Shown: positions 15,083 through 23,093 of the stretch, piece by piece
Numbering within the stretch: the first letter of the stretch is position 1
Layout of the letters: every line of letters starts with the position of its first letter
Origin: Pseudazoarcus pumilus
GTDB lineage: Bacteria; Pseudomonadota; Gammaproteobacteria; Burkholderiales; Rhodocyclaceae
Direction: 5' to 3'
Assembly (NCBI RefSeq): GCF_002872475.1
Contig: NZ_CP025682.1
Coordinates: 372,001 to 436,000 of the forward strand
DNA length: 64,000 nucleotides
Notes under the pieces: model-generated
The model's input: only the letters and a program-made list of their open reading frames with translations
The model's database searches: none
Told to the model about the DNA's origin: nothing
Made by a program: the position numbers and the translations under genes

Positions 15083-16903
15083 ATGAGCGTCGCCCGGGGC
15101 GGCTTTGCGAGCTGTCCGCCGGGGGGCGAGGATGCCGGCCCGTGGAACCCCGGGCTCGGCCCGGAACTGCCCCGCCACCTGCTGCCGCTGTCGACCATCT
15201 TCCGCCCCGAGAATGTCTTCACCAGCGTCGAGCATGCCCACGAGGCGCGCGAGTTCACCGGACTCGAACTGCAGGAGCTGGTCGTCTTTCGCCCGCAGCG
15301 TCTGGTTCTGCATGAACTCCTGATCCGCATCACGGCCGATCTGTCGGTGCCGGCCGGCAGCCTGTACGAGGAACTCGGCATCAACTTCCGCGAGATGGCC
15401 GATCGCATCGATCAGGGCTGGATCGCGCCGCGCATGGATCAGATCGTCGACGAGTACGAGCGCATGCGCGAGGCGCTCGAAGCCTTCGTCGACGAAGAAC
15501 TGGGTGCGACCATCTTCCGTGCCGCGCCTGCGCAACCGGCGCCGGGCGGTGTGTGGGCGGGTGTCGCCCGCCTGTTCGGGCGCGGGGCGGCCGCCCGCGC
15601 CGATGACGAGGGCGGCCCCGAGCACGAGGAGCGGGTGCGGCGCGACTGGGCGCGCAAGGCCTGCGCGGAAGACGATCCGCTGCGTCGCGCCGCCTATCGC
15701 GCGCTGTCGCGCGCGGTCTCGGCGATGCACATCAAGCACGGGCGCATGTGGGCCGACCGCGAAGTGCTCACCGCGCTGGCGTTGGGCATGGCGGCCAACG
15801 ACTATTGCAGCGAGGCGATCGGGCGTCTAATCGAGCCATGGATCGAGGACGCCGCGACGCAGCTCGGCTATGTGCGCCTGCCCGCGCAGGCGCGCCCGAT
15901 CGTGCTCAACACCAAGGGCGCATCGGCCTCGGGCAAGAGCACGCTGCGTCCCATGCAGGAACGCCTGGTCGAGCGCATCGGTGAGCGCTGGGTGGATTTC
16001 GCGCTGATCAGCCCCGACATCTGGCGCAAGTACCTGCTCGACTACGCCTCGCTGGGCGAAGCCTACATGTATGCCGGAGCGCTCACCGGCATCGAACTCG
16101 AGATCATCGATCACAAGCTCGACCGCTACATGGCGTGCAAGGCCGAGGGCGGCGAAATGTCGCACCTGCTGATCGATCGCTTCCGCTTCGACAGTTTCGC
16201 GCTCGATTCCGATCAGGCCGGCAGCAATCTGCTTACCCGCTTCGGACACCTGATCTACATCTTCTTCATGATCACGCCGCCCCACGAAACGGTCGAGCGT
16301 GCCTGGTTGCGCGGTCTGCAGTTCGGACGCTTCAAGTCGGTCGAGGACCTGCTCGCGCACAACATCGAGGCCTATTCGGGCATGCCCGAGATCTTCTTCA
16401 CGTGGGCCTTGCGCACGAACAAATCGGTTCACTTCGAATTCCTCGACAACAGCGTGCCAAAGGGCGAGACCCCGCTGACCGTGGCCTTCGGCTGGAATGG
16501 CGACATGAACGTGCTCGACGTCAAGGGCCTGGTCGACGTCGAGCGCTATCGCAAGATCAACGTGCACGCGAACTGCCCGCAGGCGGTCTATCCGCCGCCC
16601 GAGCAGATGGCGGTCGAGCACAATACCTTGTTCCTGTTGCAGTGCATCCGACGCATCCCCAACGTAAACTTCGTGCATCGCGACAGCGGCAGGACCTACG
16701 CGCGGTTCGAGGCCGCCAAGCTTGCCTGGGTCGACGCTTCCCTGCTCGAGCGCGCCTTCGCGCAGCCCGAAGTGCGCGCCGCCCTCACGGCGGTCGCGCC
16801 CGAGATCGTCACGCGTCCGCGCGACGATCCCGAAGCGGCACGAGCGCACAGCGCGGCCCTGCAGGCGGCGCGCTTTCACACGCTGGGGCGCTGGGGCGAC
16901 TGA
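15083..16903 (+). CDS. Large P-loop protein with zeta-toxin-like kinase core, function unknown
   Basis: A 606-residue cytosolic protein. The centre has a Walker A motif GASASGKS (279-286) followed by ALISPDIWRKYLLDY, an arrangement like the zeta-toxin/kinase superfamily. There, an Asp/Arg after the P-loop handles the phosphate acceptor. The N-terminal 200 residues are helical and acidic, with a low-complexity Ala/Gly/Arg linker near 150-185. The C-terminal third (VHFEFLDNSVPKGETP and after) is unlike known domains to me. No antitoxin-like gene is visible beside it, and the length is far beyond a bare zeta toxin. The start at 15083 has no clear ribosome binding site and may be misplaced. The kinase call is inference from the motif. 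Confidence 0.65.
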   Translation: MSVARGGFASCPPGGEDAGPWNPGLGPELPRHLLPLSTIFRPENVFTSVEHAHEAREFTGLELQELVVFRPQRLVLHELLIRITADLSVPAGSLYEELGINFREMADRIDQGWIAPRMDQIVDEYERMREALEAFVDEELGATIFRAAPAQPAPGGVWAGVARLFGRGAAARADDEGGPEHEERVRRDWARKACAEDDPLRRAAYRALSRAVSAMHIKHGRMWADREVLTALALGMAANDYCSEAIGRLIEPWIEDAATQLGYVRLPAQARPIVLNTKGASASGKSTLRPMQERLVERIGERWVDFALISPDIWRKYLLDYASLGEAYMYAGALTGIELEIIDHKLDRYMACKAEGGEMSHLLIDRFRFDSFALDSDQAGSNLLTRFGHLIYIFFMITPPHETVERAWLRGLQFGRFKSVEDLLAHNIEAYSGMPEIFFTWALRTNKSVHFEFLDNSVPKGETPLTVAFGWNGDMNVLDVKGLVDVERYRKINVHANCPQAVYPPPEQMAVEHNTLFLLQCIRRIPNVNFVHRDSGRTYARFEAAKLAWVDASLLERAFAQPEVRAALTAVAPEIVTRPRDDPEAARAHSAALQAARFHTLGRWGD

Positions 16904-16994
16904 TCGAACTCTTTCGCCGGCGCCGGTCTTATGAGGCTTTCACGCGGCGTCACGCCCTGGTGTGCGACGACGTTCCACACAATGCGGAGAAGCA

Positions 16995-17678
16995 ATGAAG
17001 CAGTTCTCGATCGAAATCTATTCCGACATCGTTTGTCCCTGGTGTTACGTCGGCAAGCGCTACATCGACAAGGCGCTTGAACATTACGGTCGGCTCTACG
17101 CCAAGGAGCGTCAGCCCGAGATCTCGTGGTTGCCGTTCCAGTTGCATGCCGCGCTGCCGCGAGAGGGGGTGGACCGCAAGGAATATCTCAAGCGTCGCTA
17201 TCCGGGCAAGGCCAACGATCCGACGATGTTCGCCGATGTCGAACGGGCCGGGCGGCAGATGGGCATCGAATATCGCTTCGACCGTATCGAGGTGCAGCCG
17301 AATACGCTCGACGCCCATCGTCTGCTGCGTTTCGCAGAGCGGGCCGGTGTGCGCGAGACGGTCGCCGAGCCGCTATACCGCGCCTACTTCATCGAAGGGC
17401 GCAACCTGTCCAGCATCGATGAGCTGGTCGCCATCGGCGGCGAGTGCGGGCTCGACGTTGCCGCCTTGCGCGCCTATCTCGACAGCGATGTCGACGTCGA
17501 GTGGGTACAGCAGGTCGACACCCGCGCCAAGCGCCTCGGCATCAGCACCGTCCCGTTCATCGTGCTCAACGGCCGGCGCGGCCTGTCGGGCAACACGCCG
17601 CCGGCGCGCATCCTCGAAGCCTTCGAATGGGCGCGGCGTGACTATGCGCGTCCGAAGTGGTTGCCGTCGTTCTTCTAG
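16995..17678 (+). CDS. DsbA-family (FrnE-type) thioredoxin-fold oxidoreductase
   Basis: The 227-residue protein has the DsbA/FrnE fold with the redox motif C14-P-W-C17 directly after the first beta strand (IEIYSDIVCPWC) and a late cis-proline loop (GISTVPFIVL). It has no signal peptide, so it acts in the cytosol, as do other FrnE-like proteins and 2-hydroxychromene carboxylate isomerases. A true CxxC favours a dithiol oxidoreductase over an isomerase. The ATG at 16995 is preceded by GGAGAAG. The substrate is unknown. Confidence 0.8.
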   Translation: MKQFSIEIYSDIVCPWCYVGKRYIDKALEHYGRLYAKERQPEISWLPFQLHAALPREGVDRKEYLKRRYPGKANDPTMFADVERAGRQMGIEYRFDRIEVQPNTLDAHRLLRFAERAGVRETVAEPLYRAYFIEGRNLSSIDELVAIGGECGLDVAALRAYLDSDVDVEWVQQVDTRAKRLGISTVPFIVLNGRRGLSGNTPPARILEAFEWARRDYARPKWLPSFF

Positions 17679-17964
17679 CCAGCTGGCGGGCGACATTCGC
17701 CGCTCGCCAATTGCTTTCTTTATCTCAAACGTAAGCACCCCGTAAGCCCGGACGTCGCGGAGATCCGCGACTGTCCTGCCGATCCGGCTCGATCGAGCCC
17801 TTCCGATCCCCAGCGCATAAGCACAACGGCATTTTGTGAGTCGATCGTCATCCTCGCGCTCGATGTCCACATCGCGCTAGCGTTTACCCGAATTCCCTTG
17901 CGTGCCAATGCATGCGAACTTGCGAACCGTGTCGCGGCAAGCTTGCGACGAGGTTCAGAGAATG

Positions 17965-17978
17965 TTGACCAAGGTCAA
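17965..17978. promoter_or_regulatory. Crp/Fnr-type operator upstream of tctC
   Basis: This is a perfect TTGAC-CAAG-GTCAA palindrome centred at 17971.5, 197 bp before tctC. Unlike the other three sites, no acceptable -10 hexamer lies 30.5 bp away. TATAGA at 18041-18046 would place the palindrome near -82, a class I position. The 17679-18174 gap also contains an AT-rich hairpin CGATAAAA/TTTTATTG near 18052-18069 and a very strong TAAGGAGG ribosome binding site (18159-18166). Confidence 0.6.
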
Positions 17979-18174
17979 GATTTGCCGGACCGAGGGCTTG
18001 TCAGCTACGCAACATCCTTTATCCTTGGATCAACGAGGTTTATAGAAGCCTCGATAAAAAATTTTATTGAGACAAGCCGGTCTCCCATCCTGTTCCACGG
18101 GATTCCGGCGATCGAATCGGAAGTGCCGGGAGTCTTTCCGGAATGTCCGGTAATCACCTAAGGAGGATCATCGA

Positions 18175-19182
18175 ATGAAGTCTCGCAACAAGACCATCCC
18201 CGTCCTGACCACGCTCGCCGCCGCCGTCGCGCTCGGCGCCCCGCTGACCGCCAGCGCCTGGGAACCGACCAAGCCGGTCGAGTGGATCGTCCCCGCCGGT
18301 AGTGGCGGCGGTGCCGACCAGATGGCGCGCTTCATCCAGGGTGTCATCGTCAAGAATGACCTGATGGAGCAGCCCATCGTCGTCGTCAACAAGTCGGGTG
18401 GTGCCGGCGCCGAGGGCTTCCTGTACGTCAAGAACGCCAAGAACGATGCTCACAAGCTGATCATCACGCTGTCGAACGTGTTCACGACGCCGATGGCCAC
18501 GGGCATTCCGTTCAACTGGAATGACCTGACCCCGATCAAGATGCTGGCCCTCGACCAGTTCATCCTGTGGGTGCACGCCGACACGCCGTACAAGACCGCT
18601 GCCGAGTACACGGGCGCCGTCAAGGAAGCCGGTCCGGGCAAGTTCCGCATGGGCGGTACGGGTTCCAAGCAGGAAGACCAGATCATCACGGTCGCGCTGC
18701 AGGAATCGACCGGCGCCAAGTGGACCTACGTCCCGTACAAGGGCGGTGGCGCGGTGGCGACCCAGGTGGTCGGCAAGCACATCGACTCCTCGGTCAACAA
18801 CCCGCTGGAAGCCGTGTCGCACTGGCGTAGTGGTTCGCTGCGTCCGCTGTGCATCTTTGATTCGCAGCGTTCGGAGTACACGACCAAGGTCACCGACACC
18901 ATGGCGTGGTCCGACATCCCGACCTGCAAGGAAGCCGGCGTGGATGTGACCTACCAGATGCTGCGTGGCGTGATGGGTGCGCCGGGTATCTCGCAGGAAG
19001 TCGTCGACTACTACATCGACCTCTTCAAGAAGGTCTCCGAAACGGAAGACTGGAAGAAGTTCATGGCGACGGGCGCGTTCAACCAGACCCAGATGACCGG
19101 CGACGAGTTCAACGCCTGGCTGAAGGACGCTGAAGAGACGCACCGCAAGCTGATGGACGCTGCGGGCTTCCTCGCGAAGTAA
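18175..19182 (+). CDS. tctC: Tripartite tricarboxylate transporter substrate-binding protein (Bug family)
   Basis: This 335-residue periplasmic binding protein delivers a carboxylate to the TctAB membrane complex. A Sec signal peptide is clear (hydrophobic TLAAAVALGAPLT, cleavage after ASA at residue 28). The mature part begins with the family pattern W-E-P-x-K-P-V-E-W-I-V-P-A-G-x-G-G-G-A-D. It is followed by the Bug two-lobe fold with a GSKQEDQ loop in the ligand region. TAAGGAGG 8 bases before the ATG suggests very high expression. A terminator-like hairpin separates it from tctB and tctA. The operator shared with oxc, fds and frc2 makes oxalate the favoured ligand, but that is inference; Bug proteins bind many acids. 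Confidence 0.9.
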   Translation: MKSRNKTIPVLTTLAAAVALGAPLTASAWEPTKPVEWIVPAGSGGGADQMARFIQGVIVKNDLMEQPIVVVNKSGGAGAEGFLYVKNAKNDAHKLIITLSNVFTTPMATGIPFNWNDLTPIKMLALDQFILWVHADTPYKTAAEYTGAVKEAGPGKFRMGGTGSKQEDQIITVALQESTGAKWTYVPYKGGGAVATQVVGKHIDSSVNNPLEAVSHWRSGSLRPLCIFDSQRSEYTTKVTDTMAWSDIPTCKEAGVDVTYQMLRGVMGAPGISQEVVDYYIDLFKKVSETEDWKKFMATGAFNQTQMTGDEFNAWLKDAEETHRKLMDAAGFLAK

Positions 19183-19191
19183 AGGCGCTGA

Positions 19192-19225
19192 AAGGCCCCG
19201 GCCCAACGGGTCGGGGCCGTTTTCG
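19192..19225 (+). terminator. Terminator/attenuator between tctC and tctB
   Basis: An 11-bp stem GGCCCCGGCCC / GGGTCGGGGCC (one G-U) with an AAC loop is followed by GTTTTCGTT. Placed inside an operon it would give more binding protein than membrane components. Confidence 0.75.
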
Positions 19226-19333
19226 TTCTACGCCAGAACTACAAGAACAAGCGTGCGCGTCGCCGGCAACAAGGGCGGCGCGTTGTTATGTACGGCCATC
19301 ACGGCCGATGTTTGAGTCAAAACGAGGGTAGTT

Positions 19334-19858
19334 ATGGAGCAAGATAAAGCACCGCCGGGCGAAGACAAGGCTCTCGTCTCGGTCCGCACCATGGAAGTGG
19401 CTTTCGGCCTTTTGATCGTCGCCGTCGGTATCGTCGTAGTCTGGGATTCGATCAAGGTCGGCGCCGGCTGGGAACCGGGGCTCGGTCCGGGCTCGGGTTA
19501 TTTCCCGTTCTACATTGGCCTGTTCATCATCGGTTCCGGTGCGGTGAGCACCATCGCGGCTCTCCTGCCAGGTTCGAAGGCGTACGGCGATGCTCCGTTC
19601 GTCACGCGCAGCAAGTTCAAGTCGGTGCTGCAGGTCTTCATCCCGACTGCGATCTATGTGTTGCTGATGGAATACATCGGTCTGTATGCGGCAGCGGCCC
19701 TCTACATCGCGGGCTTCATGATCGTCAACGGCAAGTATCCGGTCGTGAAGACCCTGCCGTACGTGATCATCCTGCCGGTGCTGCTTTTCGTGCTGTTCGA
19801 ACGGTGGTTCCTGATCTCCCTGCCCAAGGGCCCGATCGAGGCCATGCTCGGCTTATAA
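19334..19858 (+). CDS. tctB: Tripartite tricarboxylate transporter small membrane subunit
   Basis: A 174-residue inner-membrane protein with four hydrophobic segments (about 20-40, 58-78, 98-120 and 130-160). It has the TctB-family glycine-rich loop GPGSGYFPFYIGL after the first one. It is the small subunit that works with TctA in sodium- or proton-driven uptake of carboxylates captured by TctC. It sits between tctC and tctA in the usual order, 65 bp before tctA. The 5' end of the protein is a charged cytosolic stretch. No oddities were seen. Confidence 0.88.
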   Translation: MEQDKAPPGEDKALVSVRTMEVAFGLLIVAVGIVVVWDSIKVGAGWEPGLGPGSGYFPFYIGLFIIGSGAVSTIAALLPGSKAYGDAPFVTRSKFKSVLQVFIPTAIYVLLMEYIGLYAAAALYIAGFMIVNGKYPVVKTLPYVIILPVLLFVLFERWFLISLPKGPIEAMLGL

Positions 19859-19923
19859 GAATTCAGGCCCGAACGGCCGCGCGACGTACCGGCGTCGCGG
19901 GATAAGATCAACAGGAGAAAAAA

Positions 19924-21438
19924 GTGGAAGAACTCAATTCATTGATGGGGGGTATGGCGGTTGCGCTGACCCCCATGAACGTCCTCCTGATGTTCGTCGG
20001 GGTGTTCCTCGGCGTGCTGATGGGGGTGCTGCCGGGTCTCGGCGGCGCAAACGGCATCGCCATTCTGTTGCCGCTGACCTTCAACATGGACCCGGTCTCC
20101 GCGGTCATCATGTTGTCGTGCATCTACTGGGGCTCGCTCTTCGGCGGTGCCATTACCGCGATCGTGTTCAACATCCCTGGATGTTCGTACTCGGTCGCAA
20201 CCACCTTCGACGGCTATCCGATGGCCAAGAAGGGCATGGCCGGCGAGGCGCTGACGACCTCGTTCACGGCTTCGTTCTTTGGCGCGCTGTTCGCGATCAT
20301 GCTGATCACGTTCATCGCTCCGACGATTGCTGACTTTGCTCTGAGCTTCGGCCCGCCCGAGTTCTTCGGCATCATGGTGCTGACCTTCTGCGCCTTCCTG
20401 TCGATCGGCAAGGAAGCGGCGTACAAGACGCTGGCGGCGATGATGCTCGGTTTCGCCCTGGCGTCCGTCGGTATCGACATCATGACCGGCGCGATGCGCC
20501 TGACCTTCGGCACCGTCGAGCTGATGCGTGGCTTCGAGTTCCTGATCGTCGTCATCGGTCTGTTCGGTCTGGGCGAAATCCTGGTCGCGATGGAAGACGG
20601 CCTGAAGTTCCAGGGCGTCACTGCCAAGATCGACCCCAAGATCGTGCTCAAGACCTGGGGCATGCTGGGCAAGCACTGGGCCAACTTCGCCCGCTCGATG
20701 TTCTTCGGTGCCTGCCTCGGCGTGGTTCCGGGCGGCGCGACGCCGGCTTCCTTCCTGGGCTACGGCATCGCCAAGCGCTTCTCGAAGGATGGTGACAACT
20801 TCGGTACGGGTTCGATCGACGGCCTGATTGGTCCGGAAACGGCCAACAACGCTGCCGGTACGGCCGCTCTGCTGCCGATGCTCACGCTGGGCATTCCGGG
20901 TTCGCCGACCGCCGCGGTGCTGCTGGGTGGCCTGATGATCTGGGGCCTGCAGCCGGGTCCGTTGCTCTTCGCCGAACAGCCCGACTTCGTCTGGGGCCTG
21001 ATCGCCTCGATGTACCTGGGCAACCTGGCCGCGCTGATCCTGTGCCTGACCACGGTTCCGCTGTTCGCGGCGATCCTCAAGGTGCCGTTTACCATCATCG
21101 CCCCGATCATCCTGACCGCGTGCTCGATCGGTGCCTTTACCGTCGCGAACGCGATGGGCGACGTGTGGTACATGCTGATCTTCGGCATCGTTGGCTACAT
21201 CATGAAGAAGCTCAAGTATCCGCTGGCCCCGATGGTCCTCGCGGTGGTCCTTGGCGGTGGTGCGGAGAACGGCTTCCGCCAGGCCATGCTGATGTCGAAC
21301 GGCAACCTTGGCATCTTCTACTCGAACCCGATCGTCGGTACGATCATCACGCTGGCGCTGATCCTCGCATTCCTGCCGCTGGTGATGCTGATCTATCGCA
21401 AGGTCTTCGTTGCGCGGAAGCTCGCGGCCGAGTCCTGA
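19924..21438 (+). CDS. tctA: Tripartite tricarboxylate transporter large membrane subunit
   Basis: The 504-residue protein is a TctA permease with about 11-12 transmembrane segments. It shows both family repeats: GVLMGVLPGLGGANGIAIL near residue 35 and GVVPGGATPASFLGYGIAKR near 270, then ETANNAAGTAALLPMLTLGIPG near 310. It forms the translocation channel for the carboxylate delivered by TctC. The start is GTG at 19924, decided by AGGAGA 6 bases upstream. It ends at a strong terminator, closing the transport operon. Confidence 0.93.
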   Translation: MEELNSLMGGMAVALTPMNVLLMFVGVFLGVLMGVLPGLGGANGIAILLPLTFNMDPVSAVIMLSCIYWGSLFGGAITAIVFNIPGCSYSVATTFDGYPMAKKGMAGEALTTSFTASFFGALFAIMLITFIAPTIADFALSFGPPEFFGIMVLTFCAFLSIGKEAAYKTLAAMMLGFALASVGIDIMTGAMRLTFGTVELMRGFEFLIVVIGLFGLGEILVAMEDGLKFQGVTAKIDPKIVLKTWGMLGKHWANFARSMFFGACLGVVPGGATPASFLGYGIAKRFSKDGDNFGTGSIDGLIGPETANNAAGTAALLPMLTLGIPGSPTAAVLLGGLMIWGLQPGPLLFAEQPDFVWGLIASMYLGNLAALILCLTTVPLFAAILKVPFTIIAPIILTACSIGAFTVANAMGDVWYMLIFGIVGYIMKKLKYPLAPMVLAVVLGGGAENGFRQAMLMSNGNLGIFYSNPIVGTIITLALILAFLPLVMLIYRKVFVARKLAAES

Positions 21439-21463
21439 TCGACTTCCGCACTTGCAGTGAATC

Positions 21464-21493
21464 AAACGGCCCGCCTGCGCGGGCCGTTTTTTT
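21464..21493 (+). terminator. Rho-independent terminator of tctCBA
   Basis: An 11-bp perfect stem AAACGGCCCGC / GCGGGCCGTTT with a CTGC loop is followed by a run of Ts (eight in all). Confidence 0.95.
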
Positions 21494-21533
21494 TGTGTCA
21501 TGCTCCCGTGACGCGACTTCAAGGGGAGAGGTC

Positions 21534-22343
21534 ATGCCCGTCATCGCAATGAATCAGGAAATGGCGTCGCTGGGCAAGGATGTCGCCCAGGCGCTGGCCG
21601 AGGAACTCGGGCTCGCGCAGGTCACCCATGAAGTGGTCGATCACGTCGCGCAGAAAATGCACGCGCGCAAGAGCCTGATCCGGCGCGTGATGGACGGCAA
21701 GGCTGGCATGCTCGATCGCATGCGCACCGATACCCGTAGCGTGTCGACCTATGTCGCCGAGGAAGTCTTCGAACTGGCTTCGCGCGGCAACATCATCATC
21801 CGTGGCTGGGGTGCGACCTACCTGCTGCGTTCAATCCCGCACGTGGCGTGCATTCGCGTTTGCGCCTCGATGGAGCGCCGCGTCGAGTGGATGAAGAAAC
21901 GCCTGGATACCGATGACGACGAACTGGTGCGTCATGAACTGCGCCGTAGCGATGCCGCCCACACGCTCAATATGCAGCAGCGATTCGGTGTGAGTTGGGG
22001 CGATCCGTTGCTCCACGACCTGGTGCTCAACACCGATCGCGTATCAGTCGTCGGGTGTGTGCAGCAGATCAAGTCGCTGCTGGATCTGCCCGAGTTCCAG
22101 GAAACCGAGGCTTCGCGCGCATGCCTTGCGAACGTGACGCTGGAGGCACGTGTGCGCGCCGCGCTGCGTGCATCAGCGCACACCGAGCACGTGAGCATCA
22201 CCATTGCCGTGGACGGCGATCATGTGCTTGTCGACGGAATGGCGGCCACCGAGGCCGAATGCCGGGCGGCCGAGCGCATCGTGCGCGGTGTCAGCGGGGT
22301 GGAAGAGGTGGATAACCGCCTGAGATTGATCCACCGACCGTAA
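21534..22343 (+). CDS. Cytidylate kinase-like protein with C-terminal BON domain
   Basis: A 269-residue cytosolic protein in two parts. The first (about 1-185) resembles the cytidylate-kinase-like family (RGWGATYLLRSIPHVACIRVCASMERR, then a lid-like arginine-rich region). But the nucleotide-binding loop is degenerate: it reads MNQEMASLGKD and lacks GxxGxGK[ST]. The second (about 195-265) is a BON domain (VRAALRAS...ITIAVDGDHVLVDGMAATEAE...VSGVEEVDNRL), usually found in periplasmic or membrane-associated proteins, yet no signal peptide is present. GGGGAGAGG precedes the ATG. It follows the tctCBA terminator and is convergent with queC. It may have lost kinase activity and serve as a sensor or scaffold; this is speculation. 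Confidence 0.7.
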   Translation: MPVIAMNQEMASLGKDVAQALAEELGLAQVTHEVVDHVAQKMHARKSLIRRVMDGKAGMLDRMRTDTRSVSTYVAEEVFELASRGNIIIRGWGATYLLRSIPHVACIRVCASMERRVEWMKKRLDTDDDELVRHELRRSDAAHTLNMQQRFGVSWGDPLLHDLVLNTDRVSVVGCVQQIKSLLDLPEFQETEASRACLANVTLEARVRAALRASAHTEHVSITIAVDGDHVLVDGMAATEAECRAAERIVRGVSGVEEVDNRLRLIHRP

Positions 22344-22388
22344 GCGGCAGCAAACGAGCGGCCGGTTTGGCGCTCGGCCGCATGGCAA

Positions 22389-23090
22389 TCAGGTGCGACG
22401 ATAAGGTGTGGGGTCGGAAACCCCGCTGCCCTGAAAACCCTCGCTGCGTAGCCGGCAGGCGTCGCACACGCCGCAGGCCGTGCCGTCGTCGCTGGCCTGA
22501 TAGCAGGAGACGGTCAGCGCATAATCGACCCCCAGCGCTGTTCCCTTGCGGATGATCTGCGCCTTGGACAGATTCATCAGCGGGGCGTGAATGCGCAGAC
22601 GTGCGCCTTCGGTGCCGGCGCGGGTGGCCAGATTCGCCATGGTTTCGAAGGCGGCGATGAACTCCGGGCGACAGTCCGGATACCCGGAAAAGTCCACCGC
22701 ATTCACGCCGATGAAGATGTCCGTCGCACCCAGCACCTCCGCCCAGGCCAGTGCCATAGAGAGCATGACGGTATTGCGCGCCGGCACGTAGGTCGAGGGC
22801 ACGCCAGCAGACGGCCCCGTGACGGGAATCTGCAGTGCTGCATCGGTGAGCGATGAGCCGCCGAACTGACCGAGATCGACGGTCGCGACGCGGTGTTGGC
22901 GCACGCCGAACTCCTGTGCGATGCGCTGCGATGCGTTGAGTTCAGCCGCATGACGTTGTCCGTACGCAACGGAAAGGGTATGGCATTCGTAGCCGGCGTC
23001 ACGCGCGATGGCCAGACAGGTGGTCGAATCGAGTCCGCCCGAGAGCAGGATGACGGCGCGCGGCGTGGATGAGGGAGTTGATTCCGGCAC
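22389..23090 (-). CDS. queC: 7-cyano-7-deazaguanine synthase
   Basis: QueC converts 7-carboxy-7-deazaguanine to preQ0 using ATP and ammonia, for queuosine tRNA modification. The 233-residue protein has the PP-loop ATP pyrophosphatase motif SGGLDST (17-23), the AYGQRH segment, YVPARN, and a C-terminal zinc-binding cysteine cluster (SCYQ...CGVCDAC). It lies 3 bp downstream of queE on the same strand and ends the tol-pal-cpoB-queE-queC block. The gene appears complete and ordinary. Confidence 0.95.
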   Translation of the reverse strand: MPESTPSSTPRAVILLSGGLDSTTCLAIARDAGYECHTLSVAYGQRHAAELNASQRIAQEFGVRQHRVATVDLGQFGGSSLTDAALQIPVTGPSAGVPSTYVPARNTVMLSMALAWAEVLGATDIFIGVNAVDFSGYPDCRPEFIAAFETMANLATRAGTEGARLRIHAPLMNLSKAQIIRKGTALGVDYALTVSCYQASDDGTACGVCDACRLRSEGFQGSGVSDPTPYRRT

Positions 23091-23093
23091 GGC

